In this document: positions 34,644-43,251 of the stretch, piece after piece
Layout of the letters: each line of letters opens with the position of its first letter
Numbering within the stretch: the first letter of the stretch is position 1
From: Umezawaea endophytica
Lineage (GTDB): Bacteria; Actinomycetota; Actinomycetes; Mycobacteriales; Pseudonocardiaceae
DNA length: 64,000 nt
Reading direction: 5' to 3'
NCBI RefSeq assembly: GCF_025061645.1
Contig: NZ_JANYMP010000009.1
Coordinates: forward strand, 203,319 to 267,318
The notes under the pieces: model-generated
Told to the model about the DNA's origin: nothing
The model's database searches: none
Seen by the model: only the letters and a program-made list of their open reading frames with translations
Position numbers and translations under genes: made by a program

Positions 34644-35333
34644 CTATTCCTCGCCGTTCTCCGGGTCCTTGTCCACCCCGCGCTTGCGCAGGAAGTTGAA
34701 GCCCGGAATGCCCAGGATCGCCTGGCGGACGTCGTTCGTGACCTCCAGGAGCTGGTGCACGTCCGGGCCCACCTTGTCGAGCGTCGCGAGGATCGGCAGC
34801 ACGTCCGAGAGCACGTGCTCGGTGATCACCGGGAGCTGGTCGACCAGTTTGATGGCCGCCTCGATCTCCTGCGGCGACAGCTCGTCGACGAACCGGCGCA
34901 GCAGCGGCATCGCCTGGCGGGCCAGCGGGGAGTAGGCCTCCAGCAGCTCGTGGGCCGTGCGGGCCGTCGACTCGGCCACCACGACCACGCCGTTGGCCTG
35001 CGAGGTGATGTCGACGACCTCGGTCACCACGGCCTCGGCCGCCGTCGACACGCGCCGCGCGTCGGCCACCACGACCTGCGCCGAGGCGCTGACCGCGCGG
35101 GCGTTCTCCACGACGGCGGTGACCTCGTCGACGACCGCTTCGGTTTTCCGCACCAGGGTGTCGGCGCGGGTGACCACGTCGTCCACCCGGCCCACCAGCG
35201 ACTCCGCCGCGTCGAGCAGTCCGAGCACCCGGCCGGGTACCGCGGCGACCGCGACGGCGGAGTCGACAGCCCATCCGACGGTCGATTTCGCCAGGCCGAA
35301 CAGCGCACCTGGATCGGGCAGTCGCAGTTCCAT
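34644..35333 (-). CDS. Hypothetical alpha-helical coiled-coil protein
   Basis: A 229-aa protein with no recognised family. After a short N-terminal amphipathic part (DPGALFGLAKSTVGWAVDSAVA) it is an almost continuous helix with heptad-like spacing of Val/Leu and Ala (about residues 40-130: TRADTLVRKTEAVVDEVTAV and similar), resembling apolipoprotein- or phasin-like proteins. A second helical bundle has a basic tail (FLRKRGVDKDPENGEE). It has no signal peptide. Such proteins in actinomycetes are often membrane- or granule-associated. Its role is unknown. Confidence 0.75.
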   Translation of the reverse strand: MELRLPDPGALFGLAKSTVGWAVDSAVAVAAVPGRVLGLLDAAESLVGRVDDVVTRADTLVRKTEAVVDEVTAVVENARAVSASAQVVVADARRVSTAAEAVVTEVVDITSQANGVVVVAESTARTAHELLEAYSPLARQAMPLLRRFVDELSPQEIEAAIKLVDQLPVITEHVLSDVLPILATLDKVGPDVHQLLEVTNDVRQAILGIPGFNFLRKRGVDKDPENGEE

Positions 35334-35364
35334 GCGTCCACTCTGCCCTACCCGGCGCGGATGT

Positions 35365-35712
35365 TCAGTCCTTGATCGTGAACACGGGCCTCGAGCCCGC
35401 GCCGGCGGCCTGTTCGGTGGTGCTCGCGATGCCGCCGATCCCGGTGCGAACGTTTGCGCCACCAACCGTGCGCAGCGGGTAGTCGATCGCTGGGAAATAT
35501 GCGACGCGGATGTTCTGGCCGCCGCCGTTGTGACCCTTCGAGCCACCGTGCGCGGACCCCGTGGCCGACCCGAAGGTGTAGGCCTCCGCGGAGCGGACCG
35601 GGTGTGGTCGGAGTGGGATGACGAGATGAGCCGAGATGTCGGTGTTCGGGCCGGAACGCGAGCGGGTGGTTCCGCAAAAGGAATGGGATGTCGTCGTGAG
35701 CGGGTGCTCCAC
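35365..35712 (-). CDS. Possible small hypothetical protein
   Basis: A reading frame of 115 codons with a GTG start. The C-terminal part (AYTFGSATGSAHGGSKGHNG, then IRVAYFPAIDYPLR, ending SRPVFTIKD) has G/C-rich third positions and protein-like composition, but the N-terminal 35 residues look less convincing. It lies 31 nt upstream of, and in the same direction as, the coiled-coil gene, so the two could be an operon. No family is recognised, and the start is uncertain. Confidence 0.35.
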   Translation of the reverse strand: MEHPLTTTSHSFCGTTRSRSGPNTDISAHLVIPLRPHPVRSAEAYTFGSATGSAHGGSKGHNGGGQNIRVAYFPAIDYPLRTVGGANVRTGIGGIASTTEQAAGAGSRPVFTIKD

Positions 35713-36405
35713 CTCGGCGATCGGCCGCCCGGTTGTTCAATTCCCCGCCGGGAAATCACGGTGGTCGTGGTGAAGTGGGGATAACCGCGTGGATAACCCG
35801 CAGATCACGAATCGGTCGCGGGCGTGAAGGCGCTGTGGTCGATGTCCGGAGTGAGCCGTGGCGGGCGGGGTGGCGGCGATGTCGGAAAGGGCCGCGTCGC
35901 TGGTGTACGGGGCTGTGCGCACGTGGGCGTGACGGCGTCATCGCCGTCCTTGCGGGGGTGGGAGGGGCTCGTGGGGTGGTCGTCCGCTGCCGGAACGACG
36001 ACGACCGTTACCTCGGCGAAATAGTTTCGCCGGGCAGTGGTCGGGGCGAATCAAAGCGCTGGGCGGAACCCGGCAAGGCCGTCGGGATGGTGTCTTCGAT
36101 AGGCGGCGGGAGAGGTTTTGGCCTGGAGTCGTGAGCGCCGGATGGTGATCGGCGAATACCGGATCGCTGTTCTCCCGGTGCGCTGTCGTATGTTCAGGTA
36201 CGTGAACTCGGCGCGTCTTGCCAGTCGGTGGCGATTTGCGGATTGGGCCGGGAGTGGTCCACTCCGACCCCCGGCGCGCCTTGCTGCGACGGGTGCCTGC
36301 GTCCCGAGTGGCGCGCAGCGGTAGCGCCGGGCGGGCGACCCTGATAACGGCTGCCCTCGAACGGGTGACGTTTGGCGGGGCGCGAAACCCCGAGTGGTGC
36401 GGTCG
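35713..36405. other. Gene-poor region upstream of lsr2
   Basis: No supported gene on either strand. Base composition is less G/C-rich than the flanks, and open frames are short with poor products. Confidence 0.45.
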
Positions 36406-36434
36406 TTGACTTTTTTCCGCAAGCCGACTATTAA
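36406..36434 (+). promoter_or_regulatory. Sigma70-type promoter of lsr2
   Basis: TTGACT (36406-36411), a 17-nt spacer, then TATTAA (36429-36434). This is a near-consensus housekeeping promoter, strikingly A/T-rich for this genome, about 60 nt upstream of the lsr2 ATG. Confidence 0.75.
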
Positions 36435-36496
36435 CTGCGTTTGGTTTGGTATTGTCGTGACATTCCGCCCGTTCGACTCGTTGTGAGGTTCGACCC

Positions 36497-36853
36497 ATGG
36501 CCCAGAAGGTTCTCGTCCAGCTGATCGACGACCTGGACGGCACGAGCAGTGAAGACATTTCCACGGTGCAGTTTTCACTGGATGGTGTTACCTACGAGAT
36601 CGATCTGAATGAGGCCAACGGCGCGAAGCTGCGCGATGGTCTGGCCAGTTTCGTGGCCGCCGCACGGCGCACCGGTGGTCGCGCGAAGCGCGGCACGGCC
36701 GCGGTCGTGGGGGGCAAGCCCGCCGGAGAGGGGCGGAGCAAGGAGCAGACGCGGGCCATCCGCGACTGGGCCAAGGCCAACGGGCACGAGCTCGCGGACC
36801 GCGGTCGCATCCCGGCGAGCGTGGTCGACGCCTTCGAGTCCGCTCACCGCTGA
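36497..36853 (+). CDS. lsr2: Nucleoid-associated protein Lsr2
   Basis: A 118-aa H-NS-like DNA-bridging protein. The N-terminal dimerisation domain (MAQKVLVQLIDDLDG, VQFSLDGVTYEIDLNEANGA) joins a basic linker to the C-terminal DNA-binding domain TRAIRDWAKANGHELADRGR (RGR at 102-104) and IPASVVDAFESA. Lsr2 silences A/T-rich, often horizontally acquired or secondary-metabolite genes. It is expressed from a strong promoter at 36406. Its location in a window holding a PKS cluster with an A/T-richer regulatory gap (45777-46519) is notable but does not prove regulation. Confidence 0.97.
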   Translation: MAQKVLVQLIDDLDGTSSEDISTVQFSLDGVTYEIDLNEANGAKLRDGLASFVAAARRTGGRAKRGTAAVVGGKPAGEGRSKEQTRAIRDWAKANGHELADRGRIPASVVDAFESAHR

Positions 36854-36868
36854 GCCGTTGATCTCGAC

Positions 36869-36910
36869 CGCGAGAACCCCTGGAACCGTTGAGGTCCGGG
36901 GGTTCTCGCG
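36869..36910. terminator. Bidirectional terminator between lsr2 and the marR-type gene
   Basis: 36869-36880 pairs perfectly with 36899-36910 (12 bp, 18-nt loop) between two convergent stop codons. Confidence 0.7.
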
Positions 36911-36912
36911 CG

Positions 36913-37392
36913 TCAGCCGTGCTCTGCCCGCGCGTCGTGCTCGGCCAGCGCCACCAGCACGGCCTCGCTCGCGTCCTCCAGCACCTCGAGGCGCTCCTTC
37001 CCGACGGCGTCGATGAACCAGGCCCGCACGTTCGCCGCGTGGTAGGGGGCCGCCTCGGCGATGGCCGCGCGCCCCTCGTCCGTCAGCACGATGTCCGCGT
37101 ACCGCGTGTCCTCGGCGCACGGCTCCCGCCGCACCAGCCCCCGCTGAGCCATCCGGGTCAGGTGGTGCGACATCCGACTCTTCTCCCAGTCGGTCGCCTC
37201 GCCCAGTTCGAACGCCCGCATGCGCCCGGTCGGCGCTTCGGACAGGTTCACCAGGATCTCGTAGTCGGACCCGGACAGCCCGAACTCGCGTTGCAGGTGT
37301 CGGTACAGGTGCGTGCTCAGTTGCCTCTGCATCGCGAGGAAGCTGCGCCAGGCTCGCTGCTCGTGCGCACTCAGCCACGGATCATCGCTCAC
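36913..37392 (-). CDS. MarR family transcriptional regulator
   Basis: A 159-aa winged-helix regulator: N-terminal dimer helix (AWRSFLAMQRQLSTHLYRHL), GLSGSDYEILVNLSEAPTGR, the recognition region ELGEATDWEKSRMSHHLTRM, the wing GLVRREPCAEDTRYADIVLT and C-terminal dimerisation helices. The GTG start has no strong SD, so translation may be leaderless. Its cognate operator and target are not identifiable: the upstream 570 bp contains no gene, so it is probably autoregulated or acts elsewhere. Confidence 0.9.
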   Translation of the reverse strand: MSDDPWLSAHEQRAWRSFLAMQRQLSTHLYRHLQREFGLSGSDYEILVNLSEAPTGRMRAFELGEATDWEKSRMSHHLTRMAQRGLVRREPCAEDTRYADIVLTDEGRAAIAEAAPYHAANVRAWFIDAVGKERLEVLEDASEAVLVALAEHDARAEHG

Positions 37393-37964
37393 GAAAGAAC
37401 ATACTACGCGCAGGTTGACGCATCATCCAGATTTGCGCCGGAAAATAGGCCGAACCGACGAGAACCCGCCGCCGGGCACCCACTGCCCCGAACTCACGCC
37501 GCGGTTGCCCGACACGTCGGGCAACCAGGTGGCGCACATTCCGGGAGCAATAGCCGATCCGCGAGGTGCCGCCTGCAGGGAATCGACTCACCGCGAGAGC
37601 GGGAGATCGCTGGTGAGCGGGCCCGCGGACGGAACCGGTGGTGCGCCCGGCGGTCTCCGCGGAGAACCGCTGGCACGCCCCGACGTGGTCGCGGGCCCGA
37701 CGCGCGGGTGGGAAAAAATAGGCCCGAGTGCCGCAACGTGACCCCCTCCGTCCGCCGTCGGCGCGAGAAGAGCGCCACGCCGGGGATTCGGGGCCGCGCA
37801 CTCGCGGAACGGGCGGCGTCCGGGTGAACGCGAAGAGCCGAATTCCCCTGCTTCCGGCGAATCGGTCACACCGCGGGCTCAAAGCGCCGGAGACGGGCGC
37901 GCGGTCCGGCGTCACGCCCTCCGATATTCCGAAACGGGCGGGCGTGACGACGAACGGGGTCGTC
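37393..37964. other. Gene-free stretch between marR-type gene and siderophore gene
   Basis: I see no supported coding region. Long frames on the minus strand lack starts, family features and normal composition. No clear hairpins were found. Confidence 0.45.
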
Positions 37965-38783
37965 TCAGCCCCCGGATTCGGCGGCCTTCACCTCGCGGAA
38001 CCCGTCCTCGCTCAACCCCCGCCGCCAATAGCCGGAGATCGACAGCCGGTCCTTGGTCACCCCGCGCTCGGCCATCACCGCCCGCAACTCCTTCACCATC
38101 GCGGCCTCGCCGTGCACGAACGCCTGCACGTCCTGCCCGGAGAACTCCATCTCCCGCACGACGTCGACCAGCGACCCGCCGGTGTCCCGGTGCACCCAGA
38201 CCAGCTCGACGACGCCGGGGCTGTCGAACTTCTGCTCCTCGTCGACGCCGGCCACCTCGATCACGACCCGAGCCCGCGCCCCGGCGGGCAGCCGCTCCAG
38301 CGCGGCCCCGATGGCGGGCAGCGCCGCCTCGTCGCCGAGGAGCAGGTGCCACCCGGCCGAGGCCGACGGCGCGTAGCCCCCGCCCGGCCCGAGCAGCGAG
38401 AACGTCTGCCCCGGCTGAACGGACGCGGCCCACGGGCCCGCCACGCCGACGTCGCCGTGGTGCACGAAGTCGATCGCCAGTTCCCCGGCTGCGGGGTCGA
38501 ACGAGCGGACCGTGTAGGTCCTCACGACGGGCCACTCGGTGCGCGGGAAGTCACGGCGGACCGCCTGCATGTCGAGCGGTTCCGGGTACTCGACACCCGG
38601 TATCGGGAACAGCACCTTCACGTACGCGTCGGTCCGGTCGTTGGGGACGAAGTCCGCCAGGCCGGGACCGCCCGCGACGACGCGGATCATGTGCGGGGTG
38701 ACTCGCTCGGTGCGCAGCACGCTGAGCGTGATGACCGAGCGGCGGGCGCGTTCGGGGGCGTCGTTCGCAGGGGCGTTGCTCAT
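37965..38783 (-). CDS. Siderophore-interacting protein (FAD/NAD(P)-dependent ferric reductase, ViuB/SIP family)
   Basis: A 272-aa flavoprotein that releases iron from ferric siderophores. The FAD-binding domain has VVRTYTVRSFDPAAGELAID and FVHHGDVGVAGPWAASVQPG; the NAD(P)-binding C-terminal half has LLGDEAALPAIGAALERLP, VWVHRD and SISGYWRRGLSEDGFREVK. The ATG at 38783 has GGGAGG 4-5 nt upstream (a TTG one codon earlier is unlikely). A near-consensus iron box lies 28 nt upstream, so IdeR/DmdR1 repression in iron-replete cells is predicted. Confidence 0.93.
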   Translation of the reverse strand: MSNAPANDAPERARRSVITLSVLRTERVTPHMIRVVAGGPGLADFVPNDRTDAYVKVLFPIPGVEYPEPLDMQAVRRDFPRTEWPVVRTYTVRSFDPAAGELAIDFVHHGDVGVAGPWAASVQPGQTFSLLGPGGGYAPSASAGWHLLLGDEAALPAIGAALERLPAGARARVVIEVAGVDEEQKFDSPGVVELVWVHRDTGGSLVDVVREMEFSGQDVQAFVHGEAAMVKELRAVMAERGVTKDRLSISGYWRRGLSEDGFREVKAAESGG

Positions 38784-38810
38784 CAAACCTCCCGGAAGTG
38801 GTTCATCCGT

Positions 38811-38829
38811 TTAGGTTAGCCTAACCAGG
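38811..38829. promoter_or_regulatory. Iron box (IdeR/DmdR1 site)
   Basis: TTAGGTTAGCCTAACCAGG: close to the 19-bp consensus TTAGGTTAGGCTAACCTAA, in the promoter of the siderophore-interacting protein gene. Confidence 0.85.
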
Positions 38830-38873
38830 CGGGTGGAGCCCGTGTGGCGTAGCACGCTCCCCCTGAAGATGTG

Positions 38874-38888
38874 CTAGGGGTCCCCTAG
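38874..38888. promoter_or_regulatory. 15-bp perfect palindrome CTAGGGGTCCCCTAG
   Basis: The dyad lies 52 nt upstream of the ABC transporter ATPase start. Its TAGGGG/CCCCTA half-sites recur in the PKS promoter region and near 45958, and it is similar to the LuxR-type CTNGGG-N4-CCCNAG pattern known from polyene clusters. Confidence 0.55.
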
Positions 38889-38940
38889 AAACGGCTTCGG
38901 CCATCGTCGCGAAACCGATCCAGCCCTAGCGTTTTGAGCC

Positions 38941-39852
38941 ATGACAGCAGACGGGCCCGCGATCGTCGTGAGCGACATTCGCAAGTCCTACGGCGACTTG
39001 CGTGCCGTCGACGGTGTGTCGTTCACCGTCGCGGAAGGAGAGTTCTTCGGTCTTCTCGGCCCCAACGGGGCAGGGAAGAGCACCACCCTGGAGATCGTGG
39101 AGGGACTGCGCAAACCGGACTCCGGTTCGGTGCGGATCCTCGGCGAGAGCCCATGGCCACGGAATCCCAAGCTACTGCCCAAACTGGGCGTCCAACTCCA
39201 GGCGTCGTCGTTCTTCGAGCGGCTGACGTCGAAGGAGCAGTTGCAGACGTTCGGGTCGCTCTACGGCGTGAGCCGGTCGGCGGCCGTCGACATGCTCGAA
39301 CTGGTCGGCCTCACGGACAAGGCCGACGTGCAGGACGTGGACCTCTCGGGTGGGCAGCGGCAGCGCCTCTCCATCGCGTGCGCGCTGGCGCACGACCCGG
39401 AGATCGTGTTCCTGGACGAACCGACCGCGGCGCTGGACCCCCAGGCCCGCCGCAACCTCTGGGACGTGCTGCGGGCCATCCAGGCGCGCGGCAAGACGAT
39501 CGTCTACACCACCCACCACCTCGACGAGGCCGAGATCCTCTGCGACCGGGTGGCGATCGTCGACAAGGGACGGATCATGGCGATGGGCCCGCCCGCGTGG
39601 CTGGTCCGCAAGCTCGACGCCCAGACCCAGGTCATCGTCGAGCACGGCACGGTGACGGCCGACGTGGCCCGCACGCTGCCCGGCGCCGACAACGTCGTGG
39701 ACGACGGCGTCTCCATCATCATCGCGACCAACGACGCCGGTCTCACGATCAAGGCGTTGGGGGAGCTCGACGCGTTGAACAAGGCGCAGGTCCGCACGGC
39801 CACCCTGGAGGACGTGTTCCTGCACCTCACCGGTCGCGCGTACCGCGAGTGA
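38941..39852 (+). CDS. ABC transporter ATP-binding protein (DrrA/CcmA-type)
   Basis: A 303-aa nucleotide-binding subunit: Walker A LLGPNGAGKSTTLEIV, signature DLSGGQRQRLSIACALAHDP, Walker B IVFLDEPTAALDPQ and switch His in IVYTTHHLDEAE. It has the C-terminal extension found in drug-export ATPases (DrrA, NodI). No SD is visible at the ATG. It is followed 74 nt later by an ABC-2 permease, so together they form a two-component exporter. Position at the edge of the PKS region and the upstream palindrome suggest product export or self-resistance, which is inference. Confidence 0.92.
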   Translation: MTADGPAIVVSDIRKSYGDLRAVDGVSFTVAEGEFFGLLGPNGAGKSTTLEIVEGLRKPDSGSVRILGESPWPRNPKLLPKLGVQLQASSFFERLTSKEQLQTFGSLYGVSRSAAVDMLELVGLTDKADVQDVDLSGGQRQRLSIACALAHDPEIVFLDEPTAALDPQARRNLWDVLRAIQARGKTIVYTTHHLDEAEILCDRVAIVDKGRIMAMGPPAWLVRKLDAQTQVIVEHGTVTADVARTLPGADNVVDDGVSIIIATNDAGLTIKALGELDALNKAQVRTATLEDVFLHLTGRAYRE

Positions 39853-39925
39853 CCCACCAACCAACTGGCGTCGCACCGGTGTTCGAGCCCCCTGCGTCGT
39901 CAGCACTTCGAGCGGAGACGGCGAC

Positions 39926-40972
39926 ATGAGAGCGTTTTCCAGCCTGTCTTTGGCCATGTTCAAGGCCTCTTACCGGGACAAGGCCGCACTCTTCTTCACC
40001 TTCATGTTCCCCCTGATGTTCCTCATCGTGTTCTCCCTGCTTTCAGGTGTGAAGCTGGGGTCCGAGGTGGAGATCGCCGTGGTCGGCGACAGCCGCGTCG
40101 TGGCCGCGCTGAAGAACTCCGAGGGCGTGAACCTCCAGGAGTTCAAGGACTCCACCACCGCCATCAACAGCCTGCGCGACGGCAACGTGGCCGCGATCGT
40201 CGTGTCGCAGGGCGACTCGATCGACGTGCGCTACGCCAACGGCGACCGCGCCGAGACCGGGCCCGCGCTGGCCAAGATCTCCGACGCGGTCGCCAGCGCG
40301 AACCTGGGCGCGGGCACCACCCCGCCGAAGTTCGCGGTGCGGCAGAAACCCATCGAGGAAACGGCTTTCGAGCCGATCCAGTACCTCACCCCCGGCATCC
40401 TGTCGTGGGGCGTGTCCACCGCCGCGGTGTTCAGCTCCGCGCTGACCCTGGTGGCGTGGCGCCGCAAGCAGGTCCTGCGGCGCATCCAGCTCGCCCCCAT
40501 CGGCCGCGGCTCGGTGCTCTCGTCCAGGCTGCTGCTCGCGATCGTGATCGCGCTGCTGCAGGCGGCCCTGTTCGTCGCGGTGGCGACCCTCCCGGTGTTC
40601 GGCCTCCAGCTCTCCAACCAGTGGTGGCTCGCGATCCCCTTGCTGATCCTCGGGACGCTGGCCTTCTTCTCGGTGGGCATGCTGCTCGGGGCGGTCTGCC
40701 GGACCGAGGACTCGGTCACCGGCGCGGCGAACCTCGCCGTGCTCCCGATGGCGTTGCTGGCGGGGAGCTTCTTCCCGATCGACAAGGCACCGGACTGGGT
40801 CAAGCTGATCACCAACGCGCTGCCGCTGCGGCACATGAACGAGGGCATGCTCGACGTCCTGGTGCGGGGCAAGGGCTTGGAGGCCCTGATCGTGCCCGGC
40901 TCGGTCCTCATCGGTTTCACGCTGGTCATCAGCACGCTCGCGGCGGTGTTCTTCCGCTGGGAGGACAAGTGA
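39926..40972 (+). CDS. ABC-2 type transporter permease
   Basis: A 348-aa permease with an N-terminal helix (about 21-41, ALFFTFMFPLMFLIVFSLL), a roughly 120-aa extracytoplasmic domain (VEIAVVGDSRVVAALKNSEG onward) and five C-terminal membrane segments. The last contains VLPMALLAGSFFPIDKAPDW, the ABC-2 signature-like hairpin. Partner of the ATPase at 38941. The UbiX-like gene begins only 6-33 nt after the stop, so exporter and decarboxylase genes probably share a transcript. Confidence 0.9.
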   Translation: MRAFSSLSLAMFKASYRDKAALFFTFMFPLMFLIVFSLLSGVKLGSEVEIAVVGDSRVVAALKNSEGVNLQEFKDSTTAINSLRDGNVAAIVVSQGDSIDVRYANGDRAETGPALAKISDAVASANLGAGTTPPKFAVRQKPIEETAFEPIQYLTPGILSWGVSTAAVFSSALTLVAWRRKQVLRRIQLAPIGRGSVLSSRLLLAIVIALLQAALFVAVATLPVFGLQLSNQWWLAIPLLILGTLAFFSVGMLLGAVCRTEDSVTGAANLAVLPMALLAGSFFPIDKAPDWVKLITNALPLRHMNEGMLDVLVRGKGLEALIVPGSVLIGFTLVISTLAAVFFRWEDK

Positions 40973-41005
40973 GCGCGGGTGCGGGCGTTCGCTGACGGGA
41001 TCCGG

Positions 41006-41617
41006 ATGCCGAGGCGCGTCGTCGTCGGCATGACCGGCGCCACCGGTGCCGCGATCGGCATCCGGATCCTGGAAACGCTCAGCGCCGTCGGGGTGGAGAC
41101 GCACCTGGTGCTGAGCAAGTGGGCACGCGCCACGATCGAGATGGAGACCGACTACACGGTCCGCCAGGTCCAATCCCTGGCGGACCACGTCTACGGGTCG
41201 CACGACCAGGCGGCGGCGATCTCCAGCGGTTCCTTCCGGACGGACGGGATGGTCGTGGCCCCGTGCAGCATGAAGACCCTGGCGGCGATCAGGGTCGGGT
41301 ACGGCGAGGGGCTGATCGCGCGCGCCGCGGACGTGACCCTCAAGGAGCACCGCAAGCTGGTGCTCGTGCCGAGGGAGACGCCGCTGAGCGAGATCCACCT
41401 GGAGAACATGTTGGGGCTGGCCAGGATGGGCGTCGTGATGCTGCCGCCCATGCCCGCGTTCTACAACCACCCCAAGGGTGTCCCGGACATCGTCGACCAC
41501 GTGACCAGTCGCGTGCTCGACCAGTTCGGTGTGGACAACGACCTCACGACGCGGTGGGACGGCGGGAAGTCTGCACGCCAGCACCGGAAGGACAACGGCG
41601 ATGAAGCACTTCACTGA
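41006..41617 (+). CDS. UbiX/Pad1-family flavin prenyltransferase
   Basis: A 203-aa flavoprotein that makes prenylated FMN, the cofactor of UbiD decarboxylases. Features: FMN loop VVVGMTGATGAAIGIRIL, FRTDGMVVAPCSMKTLAAIR, LKEHRKLVLVPRETPLSEIH and MPPMPAFYNHPKG-like LPPMPAFYNHPKGVPDIVDH. ATG 41006 matches the usual family start; GTG 40979 in frame is an alternative. It overlaps the UbiD gene by 17 nt. The pair resembles non-oxidative hydroxyarylic-acid decarboxylase (VdcB/VdcC) sets as well as generic UbiX/UbiD. Confidence 0.9.
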   Translation: MPRRVVVGMTGATGAAIGIRILETLSAVGVETHLVLSKWARATIEMETDYTVRQVQSLADHVYGSHDQAAAISSGSFRTDGMVVAPCSMKTLAAIRVGYGEGLIARAADVTLKEHRKLVLVPRETPLSEIHLENMLGLARMGVVMLPPMPAFYNHPKGVPDIVDHVTSRVLDQFGVDNDLTTRWDGGKSARQHRKDNGDEALH

Positions 41618-43061
41618 TCTGCGCGGGTACCTCGACGCGCTGCGGGACCTGGACGACCTGGTGGTGGTCGACCGCGAGGTCGACGGCGACATGGAGACCG
41701 CCGCGATCACCAGGCGGAGCTACGAGGTCCGCTCCCCGGCGCCGCTGTTCACCAACATCCGCGGCGCCCGACCGGGCTTCCGGATACTCGGCGCGCCCGC
41801 GGCCATGTCCTCGCGCGAGGACATGCCCTACGCGCGCATCGCCCTGTCGCTCGGCCTGCAACCGGACAGCACGGGCTTGCAGATCGTCGACGCGCTCGCG
41901 GACGCCCAGACCCGCGAGCCGATCCCGCCCGTCGTGGTGGAGAGCGGACCGTGCCAGGAGAACGTCCTGCTCGGCGACGACGCCACGCTCGACTCGTTCC
42001 CGATCCCGATCGTGCACGAGAAGGACGGCGGCCGGTACGCCAACACGTGGGGCGCGCTGATCGTGCAGACCCCCGACGGCGAGTGGACCAACTGGTCCAT
42101 CGCGCGGGTGATGAAGATCGACGGCAAGCGCATGACCGGCCTGGTCGCCGACGGCCAGCACATCGGGCACGTCTGGAACCAGTGGGTGGAGATCGGCAAG
42201 CCGATGCCCTACGCGCTGGTGCAGGGCGCGGAGCCGGGTGTCCCGTACGTGGCGGGCTTCCCGCTGCCCGACGGCGCCTACGACGCCGGGTTCCTCGGCG
42301 CGCTGGTCGGCGAGCCGATCGAGCTGGTCAAGGCCAAGACCGTCGACCTGCTCGTGCCCGCCACGGCCGAGGTCGTGATCGAGGGCCACGTGTCCATCGA
42401 GCGCGACGCGGTCGAGGGCCCGTTCGGCGAGGCCGCCGGCTACCACCCGATGGAGACCAGCAAGCAGCCCACCTTCCACGTGGAGGCCATCACCCACCGC
42501 AACGACCCGATCTGGCCGCTGGTCGCCGAGGGGCGCCCGCCGGACGAGTACCACACGGTCACCTGCGTCGGCGCCGCCAGCCAGTGCCTGGCGCGGCTGC
42601 GCGAGGTCAAGCTGCCGGTCAGCACGGTGTGGTCGCCGATGGACTCCGCGGGCATGTGGCTCGTGGTGACCGTGCCGCCCAACTGGCGCGAGATGATGGA
42701 CCCGGACACGACCAGCGACACCCTCGCCCAGTACATCGGGCAGACGCTGTTCTGGAACAAGGCGGGCCTGTACTTCCCGCAGATCTTCCTGCTCGACGAC
42801 GACATCGACCCGACCGACCTCGCCGAGGTCACCTGGGCCATCGCGACGCGCATCCACCCGGTCTCCAAGCGGGTGCAGATGGACAGCGTCATCCTGCCGC
42901 TGTTCGTCAGCCACACCGACATCGAGTACAAGCGCGGCTGGGGCCCCAGGGTCGTGTTCGACGGCCTGTTGGCCCCGATCGGCGAGCGGATGGCGCACAC
43001 GTCGTTCGCGGCGTCCTACCCGGAGGAGTTGCAGCGGAAGGTCATCGAGAACTGGGCCTGA
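41601..43061 (+). CDS. UbiD-family (de)carboxylase
   Basis: A 486-aa prFMN-dependent decarboxylase. Conserved parts are NWSIARVMKIDGKRMTGLVA, the core block VEGPFGEAAGYHPM with acidic catalytic residues, YHTVTCVGAASQ and a C-terminal dimerisation region. UbiD enzymes reversibly decarboxylate aromatic, heteroaromatic or unsaturated acids. The partner UbiX-like gene overlaps its start. Whether it acts in the adjacent polyketide pathway (for example on an aryl or unsaturated precursor) or in unrelated aromatic catabolism cannot be decided from sequence. Confidence 0.92.
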   Translation: MKHFTDLRGYLDALRDLDDLVVVDREVDGDMETAAITRRSYEVRSPAPLFTNIRGARPGFRILGAPAAMSSREDMPYARIALSLGLQPDSTGLQIVDALADAQTREPIPPVVVESGPCQENVLLGDDATLDSFPIPIVHEKDGGRYANTWGALIVQTPDGEWTNWSIARVMKIDGKRMTGLVADGQHIGHVWNQWVEIGKPMPYALVQGAEPGVPYVAGFPLPDGAYDAGFLGALVGEPIELVKAKTVDLLVPATAEVVIEGHVSIERDAVEGPFGEAAGYHPMETSKQPTFHVEAITHRNDPIWPLVAEGRPPDEYHTVTCVGAASQCLARLREVKLPVSTVWSPMDSAGMWLVVTVPPNWREMMDPDTTSDTLAQYIGQTLFWNKAGLYFPQIFLLDDDIDPTDLAEVTWAIATRIHPVSKRVQMDSVILPLFVSHTDIEYKRGWGPRVVFDGLLAPIGERMAHTSFAASYPEELQRKVIENWA

Positions 43062-43082
43062 GCGCCCCTCTGCCGCACCGGA

Positions 43083-43118
43083 AGGGCCCGCCCGGAGTCA
43101 TTGCTCCGGACGGGCCCT
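43083..43118 (+). terminator. 15-bp stem-loop terminator after the UbiD gene
   Basis: 43083-43097 pairs with 43104-43118, with one mismatch and a 6-nt loop, 22 nt after the stop. Confidence 0.8.
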
Positions 43119-43180
43119 CCTCGGCGTCCTGGGGCCGGGGGAAAAGGGAATCGCACCGTGTACAACCGTGCACAGTTCGC

Positions 43181-43221
43181 GGCGGAGCCCCCGGATCGCG
43201 TTGCGACACGGGGGCTCCGCC
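43181..43221 (-). terminator. 13-bp stem-loop terminator of the amino-acid oxidase operon
   Basis: 43181-43193 pairs perfectly with 43209-43221 (15-nt loop), 31 nt beyond the minus-strand oxidase stop. Confidence 0.75.
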
Positions 43222-43251
43222 GACAGGGTGTTGATGGCGACCGAAGTCACA

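Noticed and set aside
37382-37915. Minus-strand frame upstream of the MarR gene
   Set aside because: Arg-rich translation without recognisable features; start would overlap the marR-type gene's 5' end.
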